Source: Saururus chinensis (taxonomy: Eukaryota; Streptophyta; Magnoliopsida; Piperales; Saururaceae). Taken from it: a stretch of DNA of 64,000 nt. The stretch is taken from contig CP141142.1 of assembly GCA_035235625.1 (NCBI GenBank), positions 20,470,995-20,534,994 of the forward strand. Direction: 5' to 3'. Below the pieces are notes generated by a model. The model ran no database searches. It saw nothing but the letters and a program-made list of their open reading frames with translations, and had not been told where the DNA came from. Below are positions 37,000 through 48,403 of this stretch, piece by piece (the first letter of the stretch is position 1; each line of letters starts with the position of its first letter). Both the position numbers and the translations under genes were made by a program.

Positions 37000-37796
37000 C
37001 CGACCTCCCCACTTGTCTCCTCCCCTAGTAGTAAGGAAGGGGGAGGGCAGAACCAGGGTGGGGAGGTGGTTGGATCTGACATCACGCCCCTCTTCTCCTC
37101 CTCTTCTGGCAGTCAAGAGGGGGGTGTAGTGGAGGCGGGAGAGGGGAAGGGGAATGGTAGATGGGGTGACACTAGAATTTGGAGCTACCCCCTCTTCTCC
37201 TCCTCATCCTCCAACAACCGGGGGGAGGGGAACAACCAAGGGAGAGAGGGGGAGCTGCCAGGGTGGCTGGATGGCAGGGGGAATTGATGTGGAGGAGGAA
37301 CTGGGGCTGTGGCGGAGCGGGGCTATGGGAGGGGCTGGATTAGGGGGCAGTGAATAACATGGGATAGGGGGGAAGGGAGTAACCACAACAATGGGGATAG
37401 CTAGGACGGCAATGAAGCCGAGGTGGAAACGAAGCCAGGTGGCTGGTGGAGCTGTGGCGGCAAGCTAGGCTGAAGCAAGGGGGAGGTAGAGAAAAAATAA
37501 GGGAGAGGGGGAGCAAGGGTGGTTGGTTAGAGGGCAAAGCCGAGGCAACTTGGTGGCGGAGGCTTACCCATGGCAGTAGATGGGACAGGAGAAGGGGAAT
37601 AATATGGAAAAGAAGGGGAGGGGACTAATGGGTAGTGGAGGGAGGAGAGTGTGTGAAGATTTAAGCATGGGTGGGCGAAATTTCGCCCAGGCATGCACTT
37701 GAAGAAACTGCAGACGAATTTGCCCCCTTTTTTTCTTTTTTGTGATGTTTTCAAGGGGTCACAAAATAGCCTTGAACGACATTTAGAGAAACATCG
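37000..37796. other. G-rich segment inside CACTA 2
   Basis: A purine/G-rich tract (GGGGAGG, GAGGGGG) with open frames on both strands encoding low-complexity Gly, Ser, Pro peptides. No domain is recognisable. I do not call a gene. Confidence 0.5.
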
Positions 37797-38288
37797 CTAG
37801 AAATAAAAATACACTGAGAGATAAAAGAGAGAAGAGGGAGAGAGAAGAAAGGTGAGAGAGAAGAGGCGGAGAGAGGAGAGAGGAGGAGAGGAGAGGAGAG
37901 ATAAGATAGAGGAGAGATAGTCAAGAGAGGAGGGACAAGAGAGAAGAGAGAAAAAGTGGAAAGAGAGGAAAGTGATGAGAGAGAGGAGAGAGAGAAAGAG
38001 GAGAGTGAGAAGTGATAAAAAGAGGAGAGGAGACAAAGAGAGAGAGGAGAGAGATGCTAGAGAGAGACAGAGAGGGCAGATAGAATAAATATAAGAGGGA
38101 GAGATAGAGAAAATAGAAGACTAAGGGAGAGAAGAGAGAATTGGGAGACAAAGAGTGAGAGAGGCAGAAGAGAGAGAAGAGAAGAGAAGAGAGAAGAGAG
38201 AAAAAGAGGAGAGAGAGAGAGAGGGAGAAGAGAGAGCAAAGAGAGAGGGGAGTGAGAGGATAGAAGAAAGAGAAGAGAGTGCCTCTCA
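37797..38288. repeat. GA-rich (GAGAGAA)n tract
   Basis: About 490 bp of almost pure purine in GAGAGA/GAGGAGA patterns. CT-rich mirror tracts occur at 42810-43165 and 43540-43660, so the two ends of CACTA 2 could pair. Confidence 0.9.
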
Positions 38289-41200
38289 CACTAAACCACC
38301 GCTACAACATCATCCTACATAACGAAGATGCTCATAGGGTTTGCAAGCTTTCACAGCTTACTACAAGTGTCCGAGACACCTACTCCATCGTATAGTCTAT
38401 TGCGAGTACAAAGTAACAACCTCTTACTCCTCTATGGATCATCGTAAAAAAACCTTGTGCTTGTAGAGAGAAGAGCCACCTATGCTCATAGGGCGTCGAG
38501 ATTAAGAAAGTAGGTCTTCCTATGATACTCTCTCTTGTATCATGCATAGCTTTGATAGGTGCCCTTTGTTAGGGGCTAATCATGGTGGGTCTTGCCCTTT
38601 GTTAGGGGCTCACCATGCTAAAATAGGTACCGTGTATCCTATTCTAAATAGGATTATAGATGTGCCCTCATCTAATACACAGAACTTTATTAGGGTGCCC
38701 AACAACAACTAAGACAAACCAAACAATCATGAGTTCCTAGACTCATAAAAGGGTAGTTTTTCTTTCCAAACATTATATCCCTATATTTATCCTTTTAAAG
38801 ACCCTAACCTCACCTCTACAAGCCATGGAAGTGTCACTATTAATGATTACAAAGACAAGGTTTGTTGCTCATTCCAACGAGACAATTGCCTTCTCTTTAT
38901 CCCATTACAGTAACTCTCTATCTCACACACTACAACATGTATCAAATTATTTGGATAAATACTCAATAAGCCGAACATATGAGGCAATCATAAAAATTAC
39001 AACATATACTTTATATCCTACTTCAGAGGACAATTATTCAGCAAACCAAATATATAAGTAGAAATCTTAAAACATTGTTTAAAACTTACTCTAACGATTA
39101 ACATGCTAGAGTCATATGCATATTAAGTTTAAAATACAACCAAAGTAACAAACATGCCATAAGATAGGATAAAAACCCCTACATTGCTTTTTGCACGAGT
39201 TCAAGTCTACTAGTCAGACTCCACGCACTTGGACATCGATTTTCTAAGCTTTAAAGCTCTCAAACTAGAAAATAACCTTGTTACATCGTACATAATGCTC
39301 GATTGTGACAAACAGAACCTCCACTTACTCAGGGATGTTACTCTCTCTCAGTGGCCCATTGGCATAGGACAAAGTCTCCTCTTACTTCGGACTACTTCTC
39401 TCTCTCCCTTGGGGCCCAAGGAAATCAGATAGTGTCTCCTTTTAATCTGGGCCACTTCTATCTCTTGGCCCAAGGGAATCAGACAGTGTAATATCTCAGA
39501 TTTTCCAAGATTTGTAAAAATTAAACACGTAGAAAAAAGGATGTTTGACCCTTTAAAATTATTAGTAGAATAACTTCATCCATATATAGAAATTATGGTT
39601 GAGACTCATGTGGTTAGAAATTAGAAAGAAAGAGCTTCGAAACGCCACCAAGAATGCACAAATCGGAGTTCATATGAGGGAGATACGACTATTCAAAGGT
39701 TAACATATCGTATAGGGCCCGTTTATGCGATTTAGACTTGTATTTGGGCGATTTAAGTCATTTTACGGGCCCCATTAATTAATGTTATGAAATTAATTAT
39801 GAGAGCCCCAACTAGGCTGCCTATGTGAGGAGGTTTACCCCAACGTCTAAGGGGATTAGGAACCCTAATCCCCATGCTTATAAAAGGCCTTCTTAGGACA
39901 TAATTGGGGAGAGTTTTTTTGGCTTTAAGGGAGGAGAGAATGTGGTAGACAACGAGGCTCCGACTGCGATGGATCGACGACAAACCAACAATTAAGGTAG
40001 GATGATTGTCTTTAGCTTCGAATTGAGATTAGTGAAGATTTTATCAAGTAGTTTGATATTCTTTCTGCAACTGTTGTGTAATTTATAAGGAAAATGATTT
40101 CTGCAATCACTGTTTATGTAATTACATTGAATGGTGTTCTGCAATCACTGTTTCGTAATTGTAAAAAACATTAATTCTGAAATAAGTAGAAAACAAAATT
40201 TGTTGGACCGCCGTCTGCTATTGGCCGGCTGGTAACCTTCTCGTCAAAAAACCAGTTGCTGGACAAAAGCGATTGGGGGTGGCCCACTGGTGGTAGGTCC
40301 CGCTACCACTGTGTGGGCCTCCATTTTTTGAAAAAAATGCACTGACCGCACTTGCCATGGCTGTGCCGGCCGTGGCTGCACTAGCCCTAGCCGCGGAGGC
40401 ATCAGAAGCCACCACCGTACAATTTCAAAAAAATAAAAAGAGTGGCATTTTAATCACCTAACGTCCACTAGCCAGTGACGAGTTTTTAACCCAAGTCTAG
40501 AAAGGACTAATAGGTTTTGGGATATTCAATCGAAATCCTTACTTATTGATGAGCAAGGCAAGGTTTAGAATGAGTTTTCAGAGCTTTAGCTCTATTGAGG
40601 AGCTACTAATTTGACTGTGTTGTTGCACCTCCCCATCAGAAGGAACTCTGCTTGAGCTAGGCTCACAACCAATCTATTGAAGATTATTTAGTGTACACGC
40701 ATTTGGATTAGCTAACATCTTGTTTGGTTGGCTTCTCTTGCCACTTCTATTCAGATGCAGTTATGGGTCATGCCCTTCTACTTCGGTCAGGTCCTTTATG
40801 GGTTAGGATGAGTGATAGTACTTCCTAGTAGATTATAGGGTCCTAGTGGATTCCAGGATTTTATCATTTGTCACTTAGGTGGATGGATATTTGATGAGTT
40901 TGTTTGTCTTTGGGATTAAACAGGGATATTAATTATTGAACAATAGTTCGAGAGATAATTAATAAGATAGTTTGTTATTACTTGTTTAATTAGATCAAGT
41001 TGAACGATTAAAGGACTTGCATAAAATGTAGGTTAGTTGAAAACACTTAAGCATTTCACATGTGATGCTATGCTTCTTAAGATAGTGTAGTCTCTAGACA
41101 AAACTACATCTGGATCCGATTTTGTTGGAAACATTAGTGATTTTGTCTGATGAGTACATAGACAACTAACATTGGGTGATGTTGGCAGAGGAGATGTTTT

Positions 41201-42398
41201 GTTGTCGTTTGGTCTTGTTTGGTTGCAGGTTATTTAGATGGGAATGTTACGAGATCAAGACGTTGGTGGGCATTTGAGGATAACATTACACTAGTGGGAT
41301 CTAGTTTCTCACTTCTATAATTTTGTAAGTAATTGGAATTACTGGCCTGAGAGCCAACTTTACTTGGTTATTTATTTTTGCATAGATGCCAGACTTGTAC
41401 TTAGAGGGTTAACTTGCTATTTATTAAATTTTAACACGAGTAATAATATCACATGTTTTGATATTTGTATTTGTGAACCCCAGTTATCATGACCTAGATA
41501 TTTTAGTTAACTGATTTGATTTGATTTTAAGAAAAAAAATTTATCGTGATTTATTTCGTGTTCTTGAATTGAAAAGGGTTTTGAAAATCCAAGTTGTGAC
41601 AGAGAGTCTCCTCTTGACTTGAGCCATTTACCACCTCTAGAGTCGTTAACTCAAGGAATGAACTCTTCCATTGTGTAGAGAACCATTCAATTAGTTAAGT
41701 CCCCTCTTAAAAAGACTTGGAATGAGAAAAAATGAAGTTTGAGGAGTGTAGGAGAGAAAACTCGAAAATAGGAAGCTCACATGCCTTTAAATAGCGTAAG
41801 GCTATTCATATGCACTACATGTGCATGGCATGGATGCCAGCTGTGCAGCGCTGTCTGCAATGCACAGATTGCCGACACACAAATCATTGTGCATCATGTG
41901 CCCAATGCTCATCACAGGCCCAACGTGGAACGTACGCAGGGTCCGGCCCACTCATTGTTAGCATAGTGCATAACACGCACAATGCGCACGTCACACTAAT
42001 GTGCATCCTAATGTCGTCATCACTCTTACGCAGTTGATGTAATAAATTCATCTTAATATATATTTTTTCAAAAAATCAAAAACTTCAAAAGTGTATAACT
42101 TTCTCTCCTGCACTCCGATTCAAGTGTTATTGGTACCATTGGGCTCGTCTCAACAAGTCCTACAAAACTAGACCCCACATCGATACATTATCCGGCACTC
42201 TTATAGTTGGTCCTGAACATATGGCATGCCTCCCAAGGTGATAACTTTCGAGGCTCCTTACATTCATACTTTAGAGCTCTACGACATCCTTAAGAAAACC
42301 CACTAAATATCAGCTTCTAAATAATTAAAAATCGCTAAAAACATAAAAAGTAGCTTTATTAGAGGTATTAAATAGTACCGAGATTCACGGTCGTTACA
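38289..42398. mobile_element. LTR remnant inside CACTA 2, split by a solo LTR
   Basis: The end GAGATTCACGGTCGTTACA at 42398 is a typical LTR 3' end. Around 38470-38560 the phrase CACCTATGCTCATAGGGC, followed by CTATGATACTCTC, parallels 17405-17460 in the 4.7-kb LTR. A phrase (AGTCTCCTCTTACTTCGGAC and variants) recurs at 39320-39490 and, beyond the nested LTR, at 41605-41640. The left boundary is not resolved. Confidence 0.5.
39487..41601. mobile_element. Nested solo LTR, 2.1 kb, target duplication GACAG/GAGAG
   Basis: It begins TGTAATATCTCAGATTTTCC and ends AAAATCCAAGTTGTGACA, so its ends are partly inverted. The flanks are GACAG (39482-39486) and GAGAG (41602-41606), one mismatch. Removing it restores a repeat phrase found in the host LTR (AATCAGA(C/T)AGTGTCTCC). 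No coding domain lies inside; the frame at 40218-40415 is low-complexity Ala/Ser. Confidence 0.75.
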
Positions 42399-42399
42399 A

Positions 42400-43700
42400 T
42401 CTTTATTCTCTCTCGTCTCCCTTTGTCTCTTCTTTCTCTCTCTCACACGCTTTAGTGTGAGCCCTGGCTCTAAGGAGAAGAGGTGAGAGAGTAGGGGAAT
42501 TTACTTTTAATTTAATAAAATTAAAATAAAATAAAATATAGCGATGCATAGGAGCTAGTATGCGTCACAAATTCTTAAGGTATTTGAGATGCATATGATT
42601 ATGCATTGCAAATACCTAGGGTATTAGCGATACATACTATATGTCCCTAATATATTTTACCTTATTTTTATTACTTTTAATAATATAATATATAATAAAA
42701 AATTCTAAAAAAATTAAAATTATATTCACATGCTCTCTTTGCTCTTGTCCTCCTCCCACTAGGGTCCAGTGACCCTCTTGCTCACCCTATTTTGTCTATG
42801 TCAAATTTATTATTATCACATCTCCTTTGTCCCTCTCTTCTTTTTATCTCTCTGTCTCTCTTCCTCTCTCTTCTCCCTCTATCTCTTTCTCTTGTTTCTC
42901 TATTATATCTCTCTTCTATCTCCTCTCTCTCTATCTCTTCTCCTCTCTGTTATCTCCTCTCTCTTCTCACATATTTATCTCCTCTATCTCTCTCCTCCCT
43001 CTTCTCACCTCATTATCTTCTCTATCTCTCTCCTCTCTCTTCACCTCTTTATCTCCTCTAACTCTCTCTTCTCACCTCTTTATCTCCTCTAACTCTCTCC
43101 TCTCTCTTCTCACCTCTTTATCTCCTCATCTCTCTCCTCTCTTATCTCTCTCTCTTACTGTCTATCCCATGCACGTTAGTTTGAGCCCTAGCATTGAGGA
43201 GGAGAGGGGAGAGTGCAGGTAAATTTTATTTTAATTTTTTAGAAATTTATTATTTTATTTTAAAATAATAAAATAAAATAAAATATATTAGCGATGCAAT
43301 TGGAGTATGCATCACAAATCCTAGGGTATTAGCAATTCATATATCTATGTATCCCTAATACCATTTTTTATTTTATTTTTATTATTTTTAACACTATAAT
43401 ATAATAAAAATCCCAAAGAATTAAAATTATATTCTCATGCTCTCTCCCCTCTCCTACAGGAATCTGGCGATCCTCTTGTTCACCTTATTTTGGTCTGTCT
43501 CGAATATCTTATATTCGTGTATAGGTTGTCTCTTTCACCCTGACTCTGTCCCTCTCTCTCTTATCTCTCTCACTCTCACTCTCACTCTAACTCTCTCTTC
43601 TCTTTCTCTCTCTTCTTTCTCCCTCCCTCTCTTCTCTCTGTCTTCCTTCTCTCTCTCATACGTGTCAGCATGGAGAGGGGAGAAAGTAGGGAAAAATAAT
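42400..43700. repeat. Tandem units of about 700 bp with CT-rich blocks
   Basis: The order GTGAGCCCT..AGGAGAGGxGAGAG, AT-rich stretch with TTAGCGATGCAT, ATTAAAATTATATTC(A/T)CATGCTCTC, CT-rich tract, is seen from about 42450 and again from about 43170, and a third unit begins near 43660. The CT-rich parts give long Ser/Leu open frames that are artefacts. Confidence 0.7.
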
Positions 43701-44075
43701 TTAAATTTCTTGTATTTATTTATTATATATTATATAATAAAAAGAATAAATGTATAATCAAATGTAATGTAATTGTGATGCTCTAAAATAAGAATAGTAA
43801 ATAGTTTTAATTTTTTTTATAAAAAAACTATTACTATTTCTGATGATTTTAAAAAAGCATTGTATATAGAATTTTTTTAAAAAAGTTTATTTTATTTAAG
43901 ACGCTTATTATCAAACATTGTAAATAGTACTAATATTTGCGTCACTTTAAAAAAGGGTCAAAATAGCAATTTTTTTGGGATGCTCATTTAATTATTACAA
44001 AATAGAATTGTTAGTGATGTTTTTTACTACATCGCTAATAAAAATTTCACTAATAGTACTTTTTTTGCCGTACCC

Positions 44076-44102
44076 CTTGCGTATACTGTGCTACCACTGT
44101 AC
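44076..44102 (+). mobile_element. End of the Copia LTR after CACTA 2
   Basis: The stretch ending GCTACCACTGTACA corresponds to the last bases of the related LTR (GCCACTCTACA at about 62131-62141), so it is the missing end of the LTR begun at 35875. Confidence 0.5.
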
Positions 44103-44626
44103 AACTTACTTACGGAAGGATACTTATTAGTGCTTATCTTATGAAATCACTTGAACCGTGGTTCGTCTACTTTGAAAAGTATTTCATGTGCTGGAGATCG
44201 CCGAAAGTATTGTTTACTTGGAGCATGCACTCACGTAACTCTTGTGAGACTTTCATGGACATACCGATATTATAGCATTCATTTTTGGTTGACTTTATAT
44301 ATAACTAGCCCCCATGTCAATTGTATGTAAAACGTTTTGATAATTCTAAATATTCACACGACAACTAATTGCTTGTAATTTGCAGTCCTGATTCATCCCA
44401 TCTAGAACAAGATTACATGAACATATGGGCCATATTCTGCACCCAGTGCTGGAAACACACAATGAAAAATGGTAGCGTACACTGAAAGGTCGAATAAAAA
44501 ATGTAAGAGGTGTCATCAATAACCTACCTATTTAAGCGTTTAAGAGCTATATGGGAATATCATCCAAGCACCCTTCTAGCTGATAAATATCCAGGGACTT
44601 GCTCACCACAATACACATATTTAGAA
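44103..44626 (+). promoter_or_regulatory. 5' flank of P450 copy B
   Basis: About 520 bp between the Copia LTR end and the P450 start codon. AT-rich, with weak TATA-like stretches such as CCTATTTAAGCG at 44527-44538. No other regulatory site can be supported. Confidence 0.35.
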
Positions 44627-45475
44627 ATGGTTCAGATACTTACAGCTATCTTTACCACTCTAGCCTTCTTGCTGCTCTATTCTCTGTGGCAATCAAGGCC
44701 TAAGAGTAAGAGATGTGAGAGGCGAGAAACACCAGTGCCTGCCGGCCGTTTGCCCATCATTGGCCACCTCACAAACTTGGTGGAAATCAATCACTCACCA
44801 TAACGCTCGCAGCCCTTACCGACAAGTATGGGCCATTATTTACTCTCTGGATTGGAGCTCAGAGGACAGTTGTGGTGAGTAGTTGGGACTTAGCCAAGGA
44901 ATGCTTCATAACCAATGATAAGATCCTTGCTAGTAGAGATAAGAAAGATAGCAACTCTTGAACTTCTTTCAGCTCGCCGGCTGGAACTGCTAAAGCACGT
45001 ACGTAGGACAGAAGTTGATTTGTGCATGAAGGACTCGTATATGAGGTGGGCCGGATACAATAGACAACCATTCAAAGTTGAGATGGATCAATGGTTTGGA
45101 GACCTCGCTTTCAATAATGTGGTCATGAGTATTGTGGGAAAGAGATATTTTGGTACTGATTTGGGGAATGAAAAGGAAGCAAGAAAGTTTAGGGAAGTCG
45201 TCCATAGGTTCATTCAACTGGCTGGGAACTTTTTGGTATCAGATGCAATTCCTTGTCTTGAATGGGTGGATATAGGTGGTCATATTAAGGAAATGAAAAA
45301 AATAGCCGCGGAATTAGACAGGTTTTTATCAATTTGGGTAGAAGAACATCGACTGAAAACAATATCCACAATGCTTAATGCAGACCGAGACTTCATTGAT
45401 GTATTGTTATCCAGCCTCCCGGAGTCACATTTCTCAGATTATGATACTGATACAGCTATCAAGGCAACTGCAATG
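44627..45475 (+). pseudogene. CYP82-type P450, copy B, exon 1 (two frame lesions)
   Basis: The start ATG at 44627 is chosen because it gives a standard P450 N-terminus: a hydrophobic ER anchor MVQILTAIFTTLAFLLLYSL, a basic linker, then a Pro hinge PVPAGRLPIIGHLTNL. One base is missing at about 44801, creating a TAA stop; in another frame the protein continues TLAALTDKYGPLFTLWIGAQ and WDLAKECFITNDKILASR. There a deletion joins ILASR directly to RKIATLELLSARR near 44937, with loss of roughly 30-35 residues including the C-helix WxxxR region, and a second frame change. From there it is open to the GT donor at 45476 (ending DTAIKATAM). In this last part it lacks the extra base found in copy A. 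Confidence 0.92.
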
Positions 45476-46043
45476 GTAAATTTATTTCTTTTTACTATGT
45501 GACTTAAACGTTTGAACTATACTTTATGGATGTTGATAACGCTACTTCACTTTTTATCAAATGAAAATCATGGTCTAGGTTTTGTGATAGAAATAGAATT
45601 CCTATTTAGACTAGCTTTTGGCCAAAAGAATTAAAGTAGAATTCCTTATTTATTTTGATTAAGTAAGAACACACACACGCTTAACTAAGATGTAACGTGG
45701 ATTTAACCCCGGACCTCTCCCTTGAGGATAAAAAACACAAGCGGCATAACACACCCTGGATCGGCAAGTCTTGCCCATTATTCATGCTATAATGAATTGA
45801 GTTTACCTACTGAGCAGATTAGTGGTAATGTTAGTCTCCTAATACCTAACCAAACCTTCCCCTCTCCTCCCCAGGCATGTTTTTGTATATCATATCTAAT
45901 ATCTTCATATATTACTCTATTTTATTTTGAGTTCATTGAGAACATTGTGTCAAATTTTGACCCATTACAATTTATGACGTTCATCAATTTCCCTTTATCA
46001 AATTTTAAACTTTTAAAATGGAATTAATGATATTGTATATGTT

Positions 46044-46250
46044 ATACTTCTTCGGTCCTATATTAATAACTATATTTCAAAAATTGTAGCTTTTTTAAAA
46101 TTATAAAAACTACATTTATGAGAAAGGAAAATAAACTTATGATACTCTAATTTAAGTATCTAATAACTTAAATTGAATAAATTGAAGCTATTAATATGGA
46201 ACAATTTTCTTTACCATATAGAACTTTTAATTTGGGACGGAGAGAGTGTA
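46044..46250. mobile_element. Stowaway-like MITE, copy B
   Basis: Counterpart of 1514-1715. Left end TACTTCTTCGGTCCTATATT; the complement of the right end begins TACACTCTCTCCGTCCC. TA flanks are as expected for Tc1/Mariner MITEs. Confidence 0.6.
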
Positions 46251-46348
46251 CAAAATTATCTCTTTTAGGCAAAATAGTAAATATATTATTTTTAGTGTAA
46301 ATATAAGAACATTTGTACACTTATGAAACACTTTTTTGCAAAAAAAAA

Positions 46349-46450
46349 ATTCCCTTTGAGTTAATAGCTCTATTTTATTTTTTTAAATAAAATAAATTAA
46401 TTTATTTTAAAAAATAAAATAAAGTTATTAATGTAGAGTAGAGGGAATTA
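46349..46450. mobile_element. Short palindromic MITE, copy B
   Basis: Counterpart of 1814-1888 with a longer central AT stretch (TTTTAAATAAAATAAATTAA). Ends TTCCCTTTGAGTTAATAGC and GTAGAGTAGAGGGAA pair with each other. Confidence 0.5.
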
Positions 46451-46895
46451 GAGTTATTTTGGAGAATACGAAGAGTTGTGTCAGGGTTCTTTGAGTCAAA
46501 ATGAATTTTTCAAACTATGATTTGATACACACTTGTGACTATTTGGTAGATGTAGTTACTCTGTGTTTGGCTCTTTGTGCCTGTTCTTAAGTCTTAATCA
46601 TCTTCTATTTTTGGCATTTACCTTTTATTTAAGTGTATTAGACAAACTTGATTGTTTTATACGCAGATTCGTGCTAATTGAATAAAACAATAAAATAGTC
46701 AAACGAAAAGTATTATATCATTATATTTTATCTATCTTTATAAGCATTTCGCCTGTTACATAGTCATACCTAAGCATGGCTTTTGATTACATCAAATGAT
46801 TTCATACCATTAACATGGTATAACCTCCGTCAATTCCGGTACAAATTGTTATTCATTTCGAAACATTTAATGGAAGACAAAACTTTGTACAAATC

Positions 46896-47050
46896 TAACC
46901 CTCACCCGTCTCCTGCATGGGTTCGAGTTGGCTACTCCATCCGGTGGCCCAGTTGACAAGAGTTTGGGCATCGGGATAACCATGGCCAAGGCAACTTCAT
47001 TGGAAGAGATTTGCACTCCGCGTCTTGCTTCTCGTCTCTATGGAAATTAA
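46896..47050 (+). pseudogene. CYP82-type P450, copy B, exon 2 remnant
   Basis: Only the last 51 codons of exon 2 remain: LTRLLHGFELATPSGGPVDK, then SLGIGITMAKATSLEEICTP and RLASRLYGN with a TAA at 47048-47050. The I-helix, ExxR, PERF and the heme-binding cysteine loop are gone. Residues such as GFELATPSGGPVDK are closer to the usual CYP82 pattern than those of copy A. The 5' edge is a microhomology deletion joint with intron sequence, so no splice acceptor is available. Confidence 0.92.
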
Positions 47051-48226
47051 AGGATAAAAAAATTCTCTCCGGTTTCATCTACAATAAGGCTTCTCTAAAC
47101 TATTGTATTGTTAAGCCACAATAAGGCAATATAAATTCTAAATAGAATAAGGCCTGTCATTTCAATCGTCATCATTAAACCGTTTCTCTAAACTATTGTA
47201 TTGTTTATCTATAGCTTGGTATTTGCTGAAAAATAATAATTCTGCCTAAATATCATAAATATATGTGTTCCTTCCTATGCCAAAATATCAAAAAGGGGCA
47301 CAGCCATTTGCCCGCCCTTAAATATCAAAAAGACATTACGCTTTTGCTATATGAAGGGTTTATAATTATTTATGTATAGTTGTTTCCTAATTCCTCTAAA
47401 ATTTATTGTTTTATGATGAAATATTCCTTTATATTCCCTGTTTTAAGTGTAAGTTAACTGTCCAAAATTAAAAGCGTTTAATGGTTTGAGATAATAAGAA
47501 TAATAAATAGAATGCCGCTACTTGGTCCCCAACATTCACTTGCATATGTACATGGTTACTTCCTTATTCCATGCAATATTAACAATTTATGGACTTTTAC
47601 ACCCATTTCATTAACAACCAAAAACAATGTACCATTATTTCTCCTCTGGTGTCCCGAGCTATAACTTATATATAACAGATCCAAATGTAGGTTGTTGTGA
47701 AGTAATACATTTTGGTTAGCCAGGTTCATACCGTTGGCTTCTACAAAATAGACTACTAATTATTACTCCTGATAAAAAATAGACCAAATAATATTTTGTT
47801 AGAATGAATGGAAGAAAATGCAAAATAACTACTAAATAAAATTTTAATAAAATTAATTGCTATGGAAAGTGACTAATTGTAAAACTAAAACAATTTAAAT
47901 AAAAGTGTAGAAACAATCATAGATGAACAAGCGAAAGCATAAAATCCGTAATAAATCCACCCCAACTCTCCGAATTCCAAGTCTATATGAATTTGAGACC
48001 AATGTTTGTTTCAAATCTAAAATGATTGCCTATGTATGATACATACTTTTAGATTATTGAAAATAAAATAAAAAATTTAACTCAATGATAACATGTACTT
48101 GAAATCACACTTTTCAATAATTTCAAAGTTTTGATGTACAAGATACATTAAGTAGAAGAACAAGTCAATAAGTAGAACAAAATTATATGAAATTACTAAA
48201 CGAAAATCAACTTGGAGTTTAGGAGT
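47051..48226. other. 3' flank of P450 copy B
   Basis: AT-rich sequence collinear with the copy A flank at 11898-13070. No gene is visible. Confidence 0.75.
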
Positions 48227-48268
48227 CACTACAAGAAAATNNNNNNNNNNNNNNNNNNNNNNNTAGTG
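48227..48268. mobile_element. CACTA insertion 3, interior missing in an assembly gap
   Basis: CACTACAAGAAAAT (48227-48240), a canonical CACTA 5' terminus, is followed by 23 N (48241-48263) and then TAGTG (48264-48268), the end of a 3' terminus. AGT precedes and follows (48224-48226; 48269-48271), a 3-bp duplication. Copy A has a single AGT at this point (GAGGAGTACGATGACC, about 13066-13081). The true length is unknown. Confidence 0.8.
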
Positions 48269-48403
48269 AGTATGATGACCATGTTTCATCACACTTCATA
48301 TTAATGCTAATTAACTTTGGAGGGTTAAAACCTCATGGCATTGATTAGCATAGAAAATAATATAAATTTTATAGGAAATAAAAAAGTTTAAGATCAATTT
48401 ACT

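Larger units (their letters stand above)
36479..44075. mobile_element. CACTA-like element 2 (decayed right end)
   Basis: The left end is CACTACAAGGAAAAAGAC. The right end, CTTTTTTTGCCGTACC, is a degraded complement of the same terminus. Both flanks (36490-36990 and about 43900-44065) carry repeated AGTGTCGCTAATA / TTAGTGACACTTTT motifs in both orientations, i.e. subterminal repeats. The element interrupts a Copia LTR. The interior holds GA/CT-rich blocks and an LTR remnant with a nested solo LTR; no transposase is seen. The exact right boundary and target duplication could not be fixed. Confidence 0.65.
45476..46895 (+). other. Truncated intron of P450 copy B
   Basis: Collinear with 529-2369 of copy A but without the second tandem unit and without about 285 bp. 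It stops at an AATC (46892-46895) where it is fused to the end of exon 2. No CACTA 1 is present. Confidence 0.85.

Noticed and set aside
36925..37287. 120-residue Gly/Ser-rich frame in CACTA 2
   Set aside because: Low-complexity purine-rich DNA with open frames on both strands.
37797..38289. Ser/Leu-rich membrane-like frames on the minus strand
   Set aside because: They are translations of a GA/CT repeat; the same applies to frames at 42769-43222 and 43437-43757.
44510..44626. Longer start for P450 copy B at 44510
   Set aside because: The added 39 residues do not resemble a P450 N-terminus; the ATG at 44627 starts a normal hydrophobic anchor.
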